From Leclercia adecarboxylata (GTDB taxonomy: Bacteria; Pseudomonadota; Gammaproteobacteria; Enterobacterales; Enterobacteriaceae): a stretch of 64,000 bases of DNA. Below the pieces are notes generated by a model, which saw only the letters and a program-made list of their open reading frames with translations, did not search any database and was not told where the DNA came from. A program made the position numbers and the translations under genes. Shown here piece after piece: positions 1 through 11,489 of this stretch (positions are counted from its first letter, which is position 1; the number at the start of each line of letters is the position of its first letter). The stretch spans positions 51,328 to 115,327 of the forward strand of contig DERO01000029.1 of NCBI GenBank assembly GCA_002360945.1, written 5' to 3'.

Positions 1-7
1 AGGCCGC

Positions 8-1782
<1,775 letters not shown>

Positions 1783-1783
1783 A

Positions 1784-1853
1784 TGCCGGATGGCGCTGCG
1801 CTTATCCGGCCTACGAGTCCCGTAGGTCGGGTAAGCGAATGCGCCACCCGACA
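1784..1853. repeat. REP/BIME pair between hemF and maeB
   Basis: Two inverted enterobacterial REP units, GCCGGATGGCGC...CCGGCCTAC (1785-1814) and GTAGGTCGGGTAAGC...CCACCCGAC (1822-1852), separated by 7 bases. They lie between convergent genes, the usual setting for these mRNA-stabilising or gyrase-binding repeats. Confidence 0.85.
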
Positions 1854-1861
1854 TATATCCA

Positions 1862-4141
1862 CTACAAAGGCTGCGTCTGCGCCTCAACCACCGCCAGCGC
1901 CACCATGTTCACAATCCGACGCACGGAGGCAATCGGGGTTAAGACATGCACCGGTTTCGCCACCCCCATCAGTACCGGCCCGACGGTCACCCCTTCCGAA
2001 CTGGAGACCCGCAGCAGGTTGTAGCTGATACGCGCCGCTTCGACGTTCGGCATGATCAGCACGTTAGCTGAGCCTTTCAGCGGGCTGTCCGGCATCCGCT
2101 CGTTACGGATGCTCTCCACCAGCGCGGCGTCGCCGTGCATCTCCCCGTCGATCATCAGCTCAGGCGCGCGCTCGCGCACCAACTCCAGGGTCTGACGCAT
2201 TTTGCAGGCGGCCGCCGATTTGGAGGAGCCAAAGTTGGAGTGCGACAGCAGGGCCACCTTCGGTTCGATACCGAAGCGACGCACCGTTTCCGCCGCCATC
2301 ACCGTGATCTCCGCCAGCTGTTCCGGGGTCGGATCGTCGTTGACGTAGGTATCGGCAATAAAGGTGTTGCCGCTTGGCAGCAGCAGCGCGTTCATCGCCC
2401 CGGCGGTATGCACGTTGTCGCGATAGCCGAAGATCTCCTGCACCACGCTGAAGTGCTCGTGATAATCACCGATGGTGCCGCAGATCAGCGCGTCGGCTTC
2501 ACCACGGTGGACCATGATCGCCCCGATCACCGTGGTGTTGCTGATCACCGCCCGCTGGGCCTGCTCCTGGGTGATCCCCCGGCGCTTCATGATGGCGTAG
2601 TACTCGCTCCAGTACTCCTTGAAGCGTGGATCGGATTCATTGTTGACGATCTCAAAATCCACGCCCGGCTTGATCTGCAGCCCCAGCTTCTGGATACGCA
2701 TCTCGATCACGCTCGGACGGCCAATCAGGATCGGCTTCGCCAGTCCCAGGCTCACCAGCTCCTGGGTGGCGTGCAGGACGCGCGCCTCTTCCCCTTCTGC
2801 CATCACCACGCGTTTGGCGTCCGTGCGCGCCTGGGAGAAGATCGGCTTCATGAACAGGTTGGTTTTGTAGACGAATTCGGTCAGCTTATCGACATAGGCA
2901 TCGAAGTCGGCAATCGGGCGCGTCGCCACGCCGGACTCCATCGCCGCCTTCGCCACCGCTGGCGCGATTTTGACAATCAGGCGCGGGTCGAACGGTTTTG
3001 GAATAATGTAGTCCGGGCCGAAGCTCAGATCCTGATCGCCATAGGCCGAGGCCACCACTTCGCTCTGCTCCGCGTGAGCCAGCTCGGCAATGGCGTGCAC
3101 GGCCGCCAGCTTCATCTCTTCATTAATGGCGGTGGCGCCGACGTCCAGTGCCCCGCGGAAGATAAACGGGAAGCACAGCACGTTGTTGACCTGGTTCGGG
3201 TAATCGGAACGGCCGGTACAGATGATGGCATCCGGGCGGACCGCTTTCGCCAGCGGCGGCAGAATTTCCGGCTCCGGGTTCGCCAGGGCGAGGATCAGCG
3301 GCGCGCGCGCCATCTTCATCACCATCTCTTCGTTCAGCACTTTCGGGCCTGAACAGCCGAGGAAAATATCCGCGCCGTCCATCACATCGGCCAGGCTGCG
3401 CTTGCCGTCGTCGTCCACGGCGTAGGCGGCCTTGGTCTCGGCCATATTGGCTTCGCGGCCTTTGTAAATCACGCCTTTGGAGTCGCAGACCACGATGTTG
3501 TGCTTCTGCATCCCCAGCGCCACCAGCAGGTTCATACAGGCGATGGCTGCCGCGCCTGCGCCGGAGACCACCATGCGCACGTCAGACAGGTTCTTTTCCA
3601 CCACCCGCAGGCCGTTCAGAATGGCAGCGGTGCTGATGATCGCCGTCCCGTGCTGGTCGTCGTGGAACACCGGAATATTCATCCGCTCGCGCAGCTTCTG
3701 CTCGATGTAGAAACATTCCGGGGCTTTGATATCTTCGAGGTTGATGCCGCCAAAGGTCGGCTCCAGCGCGGCCACCACGTTGATGAATTTGTCCGGGTCC
3801 AGCTCGTCTACTTCAATATCAAACACGTCGATGCCGGCGAATTTCTTGAACAGCACGCCCTTACCTTCCATCACCGGTTTCCCGGCCAGCGCCCCGATAT
3901 TGCCCAGTCCCAGCACCGCGGTGCCGTTGGAAATCACCGCCACCAGGTTGCCGCGGGCGGTGTATTTATAGGCCGCCAGCGGATCTTTTTCGATTTCGAG
4001 GCAGGGTGCGGCAACGCCCGGTGAATAGGCTAACGCCAGGTCGCGCTGGGTGGTGAGAGGCTTGGTGGGAGAGACCTGAATTTTGCCTGGTACGGGGAAT
4101 TCATGAAAATCGAGGGCACTCTGTCTTAACTGCTCGTCCAT
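1862..4141 (-). CDS. maeB: NADP-dependent malic enzyme MaeB
   Basis: Oxidative decarboxylation of malate to pyruvate with NADP+, supplying NADPH and linking the TCA cycle to pyruvate. The ATG at 4141 gives 759 residues, the E. coli length, and has AGGAACC about 6 bases upstream. The frame stays open to 4240, but those codons have no counterpart in the family. The N-terminal half is the malic enzyme domain plus an NAD(P)-binding domain ([29 protein letters not shown]). The C-terminal half, from about residue 430, resembles phosphotransacetylase, a domain that in MaeB is thought to be regulatory (acetyl-CoA response). It is transcribed divergently from talA. Confidence 0.96.
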   Translation of the reverse strand: MDEQLRQSALDFHEFPVPGKIQVSPTKPLTTQRDLALAYSPGVAAPCLEIEKDPLAAYKYTARGNLVAVISNGTAVLGLGNIGALAGKPVMEGKGVLFKKFAGIDVFDIEVDELDPDKFINVVAALEPTFGGINLEDIKAPECFYIEQKLRERMNIPVFHDDQHGTAIISTAAILNGLRVVEKNLSDVRMVVSGAGAAAIACMNLLVALGMQKHNIVVCDSKGVIYKGREANMAETKAAYAVDDDGKRSLADVMDGADIFLGCSGPKVLNEEMVMKMARAPLILALANPEPEILPPLAKAVRPDAIICTGRSDYPNQVNNVLCFPFIFRGALDVGATAINEEMKLAAVHAIAELAHAEQSEVVASAYGDQDLSFGPDYIIPKPFDPRLIVKIAPAVAKAAMESGVATRPIADFDAYVDKLTEFVYKTNLFMKPIFSQARTDAKRVVMAEGEEARVLHATQELVSLGLAKPILIGRPSVIEMRIQKLGLQIKPGVDFEIVNNESDPRFKEYWSEYYAIMKRRGITQEQAQRAVISNTTVIGAIMVHRGEADALICGTIGDYHEHFSVVQEIFGYRDNVHTAGAMNALLLPSGNTFIADTYVNDDPTPEQLAEITVMAAETVRRFGIEPKVALLSHSNFGSSKSAAACKMRQTLELVRERAPELMIDGEMHGDAALVESIRNERMPDSPLKGSANVLIMPNVEAARISYNLLRVSSSEGVTVGPVLMGVAKPVHVLTPIASVRRIVNMVALAVVEAQTQPL

Positions 4142-4280
4142 TGTAATGGTTCCTTTCACGTATCGTTCAAAATGGGTGATGTTGTTATGGTCTGAGTTCA
4201 CCCTGGGTGGCAGATAGTATCGCTGCTGCCCGCCGTTCAAACTTTGAAGGCTGCCAAACTCTGACCATCAAAAAACAAAA

Positions 4281-4302
4281 ATTGTTATCAATTTATAACA
4301 AT
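4281..4302. promoter_or_regulatory. Perfect 8-bp inverted repeat between maeB and talA
   Basis: ATTGTTAT (4281-4288), a six-base spacer CAATTT, then ATAACAAT (4295-4302). It lies about 140 bp upstream of the maeB start and 131 bp upstream of talA in a divergent, AT-rich intergenic region of 291 bp. The symmetry suggests a dimeric regulator site. I do not recognise the regulator. Confidence 0.4.
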
Positions 4303-4341
4303 CATGTTATCTGCCCATCAAAGCAAGACCATGTCCGTCTG

Positions 4342-4348
4342 CTATGCT
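4342..4348 (+). promoter_or_regulatory. Possible sigma-S-type -10 element of talA
   Basis: CTATGCT at 4342-4348 resembles the extended -10 element CTATACT preferred by sigma-S, and talA is a known RpoS-dependent gene in E. coli. It lies about 90 bp upstream of the talA ATG. No convincing -35 hexamer was found. Assignment rests on resemblance only. Confidence 0.3.
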
Positions 4349-4432
4349 TTTTTGTTAAGTCCATCGCGAATTTCGCAGAAGTGTGATCTAACACACTCCA
4401 TCAACTCTTTTATTTCCAAGGAGTAATTATTT

Positions 4433-5383
4433 ATGAACCAACTAGACGGCATCAAACAATTCACCACGGTCGTGGCTGACAGCGGTGATATCGAATCCAT
4501 CCGCCACTACCAGCCACAGGATGCGACCACCAACCCGTCGCTGCTGCTGAAAGCCGCCGGGCTGTCGCACTTCTCGCACCTGATTGACGACGCCATTGCG
4601 TACGGTAAAGGTCGGGGGAAAACCAAAGAGCAGCAGGTTGCTGAGGCCAGCGATAAGCTGGCGGTCAATATTGGTAGCGAAATTCTGAAAAGCATTCCGG
4701 GACGGGTCTCTACCGAAGTGGACGCACGTCTCTCCTTCGACCAGGAGAAAAGCATCGCTAAAGCGCGCCATCTGGTGAAGCTCTACGAGGAGCAGGATGT
4801 CGAGAAATCGCGCATTCTAATCAAGCTGGCCTCCACCTGGGAGGGGATCCGCGCCGCCGAGGTGCTGGAAAAAGAGGGGATTAACTGCAACCTGACGCTG
4901 CTGTTCTCCTTTGCTCAGGCGCGTGCCTGCGCCGAAGCCGGGGTGTTCCTGGTATCACCCTTCGTCGGGCGTATTTACGACTGGTATCAGGCTCGCCAGC
5001 CGATGGACCCCTACGTGGTAGAGGAAGATCCGGGCGTGAAATCCGTTCGCAATATCTACGATTACTATAAGCAGCACCGCTACGAGACCATCGTGATGGG
5101 GGCCAGCTTCCGCCGCACCGAGCAGATCCTTGCCCTCACCGGCTGCGACCGCCTGACCATCTCCCCTAACCTGCTGCAGGAGCTGCAGGAGAAAGAGGAA
5201 GAGGTGATCCGCCGCCTGGTGCCTTCCTCAACCGTGTTGCCAAAACCAAAACCAATGACCGAAGCCGAATTCCGCTGGGAGCATAATCAGGACGCCATGG
5301 CGGTCGATAAGCTGTCAGAAGGGATCCGTCTTTTCGCGGTCGACCAACGCAAACTCGAAGATCTGCTCGCCGCCAAACTGTAA
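4433..5383 (+). CDS. talA: Transaldolase A
   Basis: Moves a dihydroxyacetone unit from sedoheptulose-7-phosphate to glyceraldehyde-3-phosphate in the non-oxidative pentose phosphate pathway. The 316-residue TIM barrel has the Schiff-base lysine at K131 in ILIKLASTW, plus the ATTNPSLLL loop (31-39) and [10 protein letters not shown]. The start has a strong Shine-Dalgarno (AAGGAG). It is assigned TalA rather than TalB because it sits next to tktB and maeB as in E. coli. tktB begins 19 bases after its stop, implying one transcript for both stationary-phase isozymes. Confidence 0.95.
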   Translation: MNQLDGIKQFTTVVADSGDIESIRHYQPQDATTNPSLLLKAAGLSHFSHLIDDAIAYGKGRGKTKEQQVAEASDKLAVNIGSEILKSIPGRVSTEVDARLSFDQEKSIAKARHLVKLYEEQDVEKSRILIKLASTWEGIRAAEVLEKEGINCNLTLLFSFAQARACAEAGVFLVSPFVGRIYDWYQARQPMDPYVVEEDPGVKSVRNIYDYYKQHRYETIVMGASFRRTEQILALTGCDRLTISPNLLQELQEKEEEVIRRLVPSSTVLPKPKPMTEAEFRWEHNQDAMAVDKLSEGIRLFAVDQRKLEDLLAAKL

Positions 5384-5402
5384 CCTTGCCATGGAGTGAA
5401 CT

Positions 5403-7391
5403 ATGTCCCGTAAAGAGTTAGCCAATGCCATTCGCGCCCTCAGCATGGATGCCGTGCAAAAAGCCAATTCCGGTCATCCTGGCGCACCTATGGGTATGGC
5501 CGATATCGCTGAAGTGTTGTGGAATGATTTCCTGAAGCACAACCCTAACGATCCGACGTGGTACGACCGCGACCGCTTTATTCTCTCCAACGGTCATGCG
5601 TCGATGCTGCTCTATAGCCTGCTGCACCTCTCCGGCTATAACCTGCCGCTTGAGGAGCTGAAAAACTTCCGCCAGCTGCACTCCAAAACCCCGGGCCATC
5701 CGGAGCTGGGTTATACCCCTGGGGTGGAGACCACCACCGGCCCGCTGGGTCAGGGGCTGGCGAACGCGGTCGGGCTGGCGATTGCCGAGCGCACGCTGGC
5801 GGCGCAGTTTAACCAGCCGGATAATGAGATTGTCGATCACTTCACGTACGTCTTTATGGGCGATGGCTGTCTGATGGAGGGGATCTCCCACGAGGTCTGC
5901 TCTCTGGCGGGCACGCTGGGGCTGGGCAAGCTGATTGGCTTCTACGATCACAACGGTATCTCCATCGACGGCGAGACCGAGGGCTGGTTCACTGACGACA
6001 CGGCAAAACGCTTTGAGGCCTACCACTGGCACGTGGTGCATGAGATTGACGGCCACGATCCCGAGGCGCTGAAGGCGGCCATTCAGGAAGCGCAAAGCGT
6101 GACCGATAAACCGTCGCTGATAATTTGTCGCACGGTCATCGGATTCGGTTCCCCGAACAAAGCCGGCAAAGAGGAGTCGCACGGCGCGGCGCTGGGTGAA
6201 GAGGAAGTGGCCCTGACCCGGCAGAAGCTGGGCTGGAAATACCCGGCCTTTGAGATCCCGAAAGAGATCTATAAAGCCTGGGATGCCCGCGAAGCGGGCG
6301 AAAAAGCGCAGGCGGCCTGGAACGACAAATTTGCTGCCTATCAGAAAGCACACCCGGAGCTGGCGGCCGAGTTCAGCCGTCGCATGAGCGGCGGCCTGCC
6401 CGAGAACTGGGAAGAGACCACGCAGACGCTGATTGAGAACCTGCAGGCCAACCCGGCGAAGATCGCCACCCGTAAGGCCTCGCAGAATACCCTCAACGCC
6501 ATTGGTCCGATCCTGCCGGAGCTGCTGGGCGGCTCGGCGGATCTGGCCCCGAGCAACCTGACCATCTGGTCGGGCTCGACCTCGCTCAAGGAAGATATCG
6601 CCGGGAACTACATCCACTACGGGGTGCGTGAGTTCGGCATGACCGCCATTGCCAACGGTATCGCCCATCACGGCGGGTTTGTGCCTTACACTGCCACCTT
6701 CCTGATGTTCGTGGAGTATGCGCGTAACGCCGCGCGTATGGCGGCGCTGATGAAGGCCCGGCAGATCATGGTCTATACCCACGACTCCATCGGTCTTGGG
6801 GAAGATGGCCCGACCCACCAGGCGGTGGAACAGCTGGCCAGCCTGCGTCTGACGCCAAACTTCAGCACCTGGCGGCCGTGCGATCAGGTTGAAGCGGCGG
6901 TGGGCTGGAAGCTGGCAATAGAGCGCCATAACGGCCCGACGGCGCTGATCCTCTCCCGTCAGAACCTGGCGCAGATCGAGCGTACCCCGGAGCAGGTGAA
7001 AAATATTGCCCGCGGAGGCTACATCCTGAAAGACAGCGGCGGCAAGCCGGATATTATTCTGATTGCTACCGGGTCGGAGATGGAGATTACCGTTAAGGCG
7101 GCGGAGAAGCTGACGGCGGAAGGCCATGCGGTGCGGGTGGTGTCTCTGCCTTCAACGGATATCTTTGATGCTCAGGATGAGGCGTACCGCGAGTCGGTGC
7201 TGCCGTCGGACGTGACGGCGCGCGTGGCGGTCGAAGCGGGTATCGCGGACTACTGGTACAAATACGTCGGGCTGAAGGGGAAAATTGTCGGGATGACCGG
7301 CTATGGTGAATCGGCCCCTGCGGAGAAGCTGTTCCCGTTCTTCGGCTTTACGGTTGAGAACGTGGTGGAGAAGGCGCAGGCCCTGCTGTAA
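5403..7391 (+). CDS. tktB: Transketolase 2
   Basis: Thiamine-diphosphate enzyme transferring two-carbon ketol units between pentose-phosphate sugars; partner of transaldolase. At 662 residues it is close to the E. coli TktB length. Visible are the substrate-binding SGHPGAPMG (23-31), the TPP/Mg motif beginning GDG (153-155) and ending near DHNG (182-185), and in the C-terminal half [11 protein letters not shown], which carries the catalytic glutamate. Shine-Dalgarno GGAG lies 7 bases before the ATG. A bidirectional terminator between REP units ends the operon. Confidence 0.96.
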   Translation: MSRKELANAIRALSMDAVQKANSGHPGAPMGMADIAEVLWNDFLKHNPNDPTWYDRDRFILSNGHASMLLYSLLHLSGYNLPLEELKNFRQLHSKTPGHPELGYTPGVETTTGPLGQGLANAVGLAIAERTLAAQFNQPDNEIVDHFTYVFMGDGCLMEGISHEVCSLAGTLGLGKLIGFYDHNGISIDGETEGWFTDDTAKRFEAYHWHVVHEIDGHDPEALKAAIQEAQSVTDKPSLIICRTVIGFGSPNKAGKEESHGAALGEEEVALTRQKLGWKYPAFEIPKEIYKAWDAREAGEKAQAAWNDKFAAYQKAHPELAAEFSRRMSGGLPENWEETTQTLIENLQANPAKIATRKASQNTLNAIGPILPELLGGSADLAPSNLTIWSGSTSLKEDIAGNYIHYGVREFGMTAIANGIAHHGGFVPYTATFLMFVEYARNAARMAALMKARQIMVYTHDSIGLGEDGPTHQAVEQLASLRLTPNFSTWRPCDQVEAAVGWKLAIERHNGPTALILSRQNLAQIERTPEQVKNIARGGYILKDSGGKPDIILIATGSEMEITVKAAEKLTAEGHAVRVVSLPSTDIFDAQDEAYRESVLPSDVTARVAVEAGIADYWYKYVGLKGKIVGMTGYGESAPAEKLFPFFGFTVENVVEKAQALL

Positions 7392-7396
7392 GTGCC

Positions 7397-7430
7397 TTGC
7401 CCGGCGGCGCTACGCTTGCACGGGCCTACC
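7397..7430. repeat. REP unit downstream of tktB
   Basis: TTGCCCGGCGGCGCTACGC followed by GCACGGGCCTACC is a standard enterobacterial REP unit. It is the left member of a pair that flanks the tktB/ypfG terminator (the right member is at 7477-7507). Confidence 0.75.
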
Positions 7431-7442
7431 AGGTCAAAACAA

Positions 7443-7470
7443 AACGGCAACCGAATGGTTGCCGTTTTTT
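7443..7470. terminator. Bidirectional terminator between tktB and ypfG
   Basis: A 10-bp stem AACGGCAACC / GGTTGCCGTT with loop GAAT, followed by a T run on the plus strand and preceded by an A-rich stretch that gives T-rich sequence on the minus strand. It serves convergent tktB and ypfG and is enclosed by two REP units. Confidence 0.85.
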
Positions 7471-7476
7471 GGTTTT

Positions 7477-7507
7477 GTAGGCCGGGTAAGCGCAGCGCCA
7501 CCCGGCA
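7477..7507. repeat. REP unit downstream of ypfG
   Basis: GTAGGCCGGGTAAGCGCAGC followed by GCCACCCGGC. This is the inverted partner of the REP unit at 7397-7430, with the shared terminator lying between the two. Confidence 0.8.
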
Positions 7508-7510
7508 GAA

Positions 7511-8554
7511 TCATCTGGTGATCCACAACGTAGGCCATGAATCAGGCCCATGCCAGTTATCGCAGCTCGGCTCTTCCGCATAACGCACCAGGCGGAAACG
7601 CTGGCCGGTAAAACGCCAGCGCGTCTGGATCCCGCAATCGGCAATGCCACGTCCCAGCGCGAGGGTGGTCAGCTCGCGGCTCTTCTCATCGAAGCTGGCG
7701 TTCATCAACTCCATCTCGCTGCTGTCGCTCGACGGCACAAACGGCAGGCGCAGGCGCACCGCATGGGAGGCAAACGGCTTCTTACGCGACACCAGCCAGG
7801 CCAGATCGACGGTGTTATAGGCCCCGGCCTCGCAGCTGATCATCAGCAGGGCTTTGTCATCGGTTAAAGCGGTGACCCGCACTTCACGACGCGCCGGATC
7901 GAGAGAGCACTGGCTGTTATTGATACGCCAGGTGCCATAGTCGGTCAGATCGCTGCGTTCATCGCGGGTTAACGGCGTCGGGGTCGGGTTGACCACCGCC
8001 ACCTCTTTCAGGGCCGGCGCGGGGGGTACGCTCAGCGGCGGCTGCGCCCCTTTGTTGATCCACGCGGTCTCGCTGCCACCACGCTTTTGCTGGGCGTCGA
8101 TAAACTGCAGCGCCTCTTTCAGTCCATCAAGGGAAATAACCTGCTTGCCATCTGCAAGGGTGATGGCCTTTTTCTGCTGAAGGGTAGTCAGCAGAGCGGT
8201 AATAGTCGCGGGATGATCGGTGGTCAGACGCCAGGGAGTCACCTGCCAGTGCGGGGGAGCTAGCTGCAGCGGCTCGCCGTCGAGCAACAGGCGGGGCGCG
8301 ATGGCAGGCTGTTTGGGATCGGGCGTGGCCAGCCCGCCGAGATCGATACGCAGCACCGCATCGGTTTTTGCCCCGGCGCTGCGACTAAGGGTCATCACCA
8401 GTCCGTTATGCTCACCGGTATTACGCGCGATACAAAAGTTCTGGTTGTTGCAGGTCACCTGCCAGTCAGTAAACGACTGTTGTGCAGGTGCCGCCTGAAC
8501 CAGAGCTGCGGGCAGCACGCTGAGCATAAAGATAAGAAAAAGGCTGTGACGCAT
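7511..8554 (-). CDS. ypfG: Exported DUF1176 protein YpfG
   Basis: Protein of unknown function. The ATG at 8554 gives 347 residues, the E. coli YpfG length, and starts directly with a signal peptide (MRHSLFLIFMLSVLP...VQAAPA, cleavage probably after residue 20 or so). The longer frame from 8587 would put non-conserved residues in front of the signal. DUF1176 features visible are paired cysteines (VTCNNQNFCIARN and a late cysteine in PSCDNWHG) that could form disulphides in the periplasm. It is convergent with tktB and is not in an obvious operon. Confidence 0.88.
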   Translation of the reverse strand: MRHSLFLIFMLSVLPAALVQAAPAQQSFTDWQVTCNNQNFCIARNTGEHNGLVMTLSRSAGAKTDAVLRIDLGGLATPDPKQPAIAPRLLLDGEPLQLAPPHWQVTPWRLTTDHPATITALLTTLQQKKAITLADGKQVISLDGLKEALQFIDAQQKRGGSETAWINKGAQPPLSVPPAPALKEVAVVNPTPTPLTRDERSDLTDYGTWRINNSQCSLDPARREVRVTALTDDKALLMISCEAGAYNTVDLAWLVSRKKPFASHAVRLRLPFVPSSDSSEMELMNASFDEKSRELTTLALGRGIADCGIQTRWRFTGQRFRLVRYAEEPSCDNWHGPDSWPTLWITR

Positions 8555-8678
8555 GAATAGCAGGATCCCGGAAGCAAAGACAGACAAACAGACCGTATCT
8601 TCCTGCTCAGGCCGGGGTTACTCAATCAGATTTATCGGATAGATTTATATGAAATACATCTTATTAAGAATAATAAGA

Positions 8679-9248
8679 TCAATCCATTAACCCGGAGCTG
8701 CGCAAATACTGTAAGAGTATCACCGTTTTGCCGTCCCGTATTTCACCCGATTGTACCATCGCCAACGCCTCGCTAAAGGGGAGCTCCAGTACCTCGATCT
8801 CTTCGTCCTCTATTCCGCCGCCCTTGCCCGCCCGCTGGGCATCGCTGTATTCCGCCACGAAGAAATGGACAATTTCCGTCACGCCGCCGGGGGACATGTA
8901 TAGCTCAAACACCTTGCGCGCGTTACCGACCACAAAACCGGTCTCTTCAATCGCCTCTTTACGAATGCAGACTTCCGGCTCGTCGTTATCCAGCAGTCCG
9001 GCGCAGGTCTCTATCAGTCGTCCGTCGGGATTGCCGTTTACCCAGGTGGCGATGCGGAACTGGCGGATCAGCACCACGCTCTGCTTCTCAGTGTTGTAGA
9101 GCAGAACAGTCGCGCCGTTACCCCGATCGTAGACTTCACGTTTGTGGCGCACCACTTCGCCGTTACGCCGCGTTAAATCGTAGGTCAGGTTGCGCAGAAT
9201 GAAATAGTTATCCGAGAGGCACTTGTCTTTAATCAGTTCAATTTTCAA
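8679..9248 (-). CDS. nudK: GDP-mannose pyrophosphatase NudK (non-ATG start)
   Basis: Nudix hydrolase that splits GDP-mannose into GMP and mannose-1-phosphate. The Nudix segment runs [22 protein letters not shown], followed by [11 protein letters not shown], as in E. coli NudK. No ATG is available. The codon matching the E. coli start is ATA (9254-9252). Two codons on is TTG (9248), which has GGAG 11 bases upstream and gives MKIELIKDK and 189 residues. Another TTG at 9272 lacks a Shine-Dalgarno. I chose 9248; the true start could be the ATA. aegA lies upstream in the same direction but the spacing does not show co-transcription. Confidence 0.9.
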   Translation of the reverse strand: MKIELIKDKCLSDNYFILRNLTYDLTRRNGEVVRHKREVYDRGNGATVLLYNTEKQSVVLIRQFRIATWVNGNPDGRLIETCAGLLDNDEPEVCIRKEAIEETGFVVGNARKVFELYMSPGGVTEIVHFFVAEYSDAQRAGKGGGIEDEEIEVLELPFSEALAMVQSGEIRDGKTVILLQYLRSSGLMD

Positions 9249-9321
9249 GTTTATACGGGCTCCGTAGCGCAAATCATGCTGGTCATACTACGCTGAGAAG
9301 CCCGCGTTGTCGTCCGTCAGG

Positions 9322-11271
9322 TTAATGCGCGGCGGGTGCCTCGACGCCAAGCCAGTCCGCGATGCCCTGGGCGGCATGCCGTCCTTCCGCCATCGCCGTG
9401 ACCACCAGATCGGCCCCGCGCACCGCATCGCCACCGGCAAAGATCTGCGGATTGCTGGTCTGATAGCGGTAGCGCGTCTCGACGCTGGCGGCGATCCGCC
9501 CCCAGTCATCCACCTCGACCCCCTGCGCCTGTAGCCAGGGCATGGCATGCGGGTTGAAGCCAAAGGCCATGATCACCGCGTCGGCAGGCATGACAAACTC
9601 GCTGCCCTCTATGGGCACCGGACGGCGACGACTCTGAGCATCCGGCTCGCCCAGCCGGGTGCGCAGCAGGCGGATGCCATTAACCCGCCCGGTCTCATCG
9701 AGGGTCAGCTCCACCGGCTGCACGTTAAATTCAAAGGCCGCCCCCTCTTCCCGGGCATTTTTGACCTCTTTTTTCGAGCCCGGCATGTTGGCTTCATCCC
9801 GGCGGTAGGCGCAGGTGACGCTGGCCGCACCGTGACGTAGCGCGGTGCGCACGCAGTCCATCGCCGTGTCGCCGCCGCCAAGTACCACCACGTTCAGCCC
9901 GGCGGTATCGACAAAGGGCTCCTCTACCGACGGCGGCAGGCCCATCAGTTGCCGGGTGTTGCCCACGAGGAACGGCAGTGCATCGTAGACGCCGGGCGCA
10001 TCTTCATGAGGAATGCCCGCCTTCATCGACCGGTAGGTGCCCACGCCGACAAACAGGGCATCGTACTCGCTGAGCAGCTGCACCAGCGGGATATCTTTGC
10101 CTATTTCGCAGTTGAGCTCGAAGCGGATGCCCATCGACGTGAAGATCTCCCGACGGCGGGCCAGCAGGGATTTATCCAGCTTAAAGGCCGGAATGCCGAA
10201 GGTGAGCAGGCCGCCAATCTCCGGGTGACGATCGAAGACCGTGACGCTGACGCCGCGACGGATTAACGCATCGGCGCAGGCCAGCCCGGCGGGGCCGGCC
10301 CCGATGATGGCGACCTCCTTATTGGCGGGTGTGACGTGGCTCAGATTGGGTCGCCAGCCTCTGGCGAGCGCCTGATCGGAGATATAGCGTTCGATATTGC
10401 CGATGGTCACCGACCCGGCAACGTCCCGCACCGTGCAGGCCCCTTCGCACAGTTTGTCCTGAGGGCAGACCCGGCCGGTTACCTCCGGCAGGCAGTTGGT
10501 CTGATGGGATAACTCCACCGCGGCGTCGATATCCCCGGCCTTCACCCGTTCGATCCACTGAGGAATATGATTATGCAGCGGGCAGGTCCATTCGCATACC
10601 GAATGCTCCCCGCAGGTCAGGCAGCGGTCAGCCTCGCGCTGGGCCTGCGCCGGGCGGAACGGCAGATAGATTTCGTCGAAATTACCCGCCCGCGCCTCTG
10701 GGGAGAGTTTATCCGGCTCGCCGCGCGCGGCCAGGGCAGTCATCTGCTCGCGTTTGCTGACCTCCCGGGGAGCGACTGTTGCCCCGGTCTGCCAGGGCTG
10801 TGCCTCGTGATGCGCCGTGCGCTGCTGCCGCGTGCGGGCCAGCTGGTTCAGGGTATCGGGCATAACCCTTGATAAGGCATCCGCCGGACAGTTCGCCACG
10901 CAGGCCGGGCCATCGGGGCGATCCAGGCACAGATCGCACTTCTGGGCAGTCGTGGTGACGATCTCCATGGTGCCAAACGGGCAGGCCACCACGCAGGCTT
11001 TACACCCGATACATTTCTTCGCCTCAACCTGCACGCTGTCGCCCGTCTGACTGATGGCACCGTTCGGACAGCTACGGATGCAGGGGGCGTTTTCACAGTG
11101 GTGACAGGTCACGGCGCTGTGTTTATTGCCCTCTTTCACCACGGTGATACGAGGGGTAAAATGGCGCGCGCTGAGGGCGTGTTGTTCGTTATGATGCGCC
11201 ATGACGCACGCCACTTCGCAGGCACGACATCCAATGCACTGTTGGCTATTTGCCATAATAAAATGATTCAT
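9322..11271 (-). CDS. aegA: Fe-S and FAD oxidoreductase AegA
   Basis: Two-module protein. The N-terminal ~150 residues are HycB/NapG-like ferredoxin domains with successive CxxCxxCxxxC clusters (CIGCRACEVAC, CHHCENAPCIRSC, CIGCKACVVAC). The remainder resembles the glutamate synthase small subunit (GltD), with its own cysteine cluster (CLTCGEHSVC...C), an FAD motif GAGPAGLACA and an NADPH motif GGGDTAMD. In E. coli AegA is anaerobically expressed and implicated in uric acid degradation. The ATG at 11271 (649 residues, GGAA upstream) starts just before the first cluster; upstream codons are unlike the family. It is transcribed divergently from narQ, as in E. coli. Confidence 0.93.
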   Translation of the reverse strand: MNHFIMANSQQCIGCRACEVACVMAHHNEQHALSARHFTPRITVVKEGNKHSAVTCHHCENAPCIRSCPNGAISQTGDSVQVEAKKCIGCKACVVACPFGTMEIVTTTAQKCDLCLDRPDGPACVANCPADALSRVMPDTLNQLARTRQQRTAHHEAQPWQTGATVAPREVSKREQMTALAARGEPDKLSPEARAGNFDEIYLPFRPAQAQREADRCLTCGEHSVCEWTCPLHNHIPQWIERVKAGDIDAAVELSHQTNCLPEVTGRVCPQDKLCEGACTVRDVAGSVTIGNIERYISDQALARGWRPNLSHVTPANKEVAIIGAGPAGLACADALIRRGVSVTVFDRHPEIGGLLTFGIPAFKLDKSLLARRREIFTSMGIRFELNCEIGKDIPLVQLLSEYDALFVGVGTYRSMKAGIPHEDAPGVYDALPFLVGNTRQLMGLPPSVEEPFVDTAGLNVVVLGGGDTAMDCVRTALRHGAASVTCAYRRDEANMPGSKKEVKNAREEGAAFEFNVQPVELTLDETGRVNGIRLLRTRLGEPDAQSRRRPVPIEGSEFVMPADAVIMAFGFNPHAMPWLQAQGVEVDDWGRIAASVETRYRYQTSNPQIFAGGDAVRGADLVVTAMAEGRHAAQGIADWLGVEAPAAH

Positions 11272-11489
11272 CACGGTTCCGCTGCTGGGCTGAATAACCT
11301 TATTCTTTGTACGAATAACGTATTTACCCACCGCAACGGGTTCAGGCAATGTTCAATTGCCCAGGAACGCGAACTATTTCGCCTGAACCTGTGTCAGATC
11401 AATTAATTTCATTCCTGATGAAATTACGTTTCATTCCCCCCGCAGAAACGTTGTTCAGGTTTGTTTCGTATTAGCTCAGGAAGCGATTT

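Noticed and set aside
2135..3352. 405-codon open frame antisense to maeB
   Set aside because: It is the complement of a confidently assigned gene. The translation is rich in His, Arg, Gln and Ala with no domain, as expected from high-GC codon bias.
5418..7127. 569-codon open frame antisense to tktB
   Set aside because: Same cause: a shadow of a high-GC gene. No ribosome site and no recognisable motif.
11389..11402. FNR-like half-site between aegA and narQ
   Set aside because: Only one ATCAA half matches; the other half (CTGTG) fits poorly.
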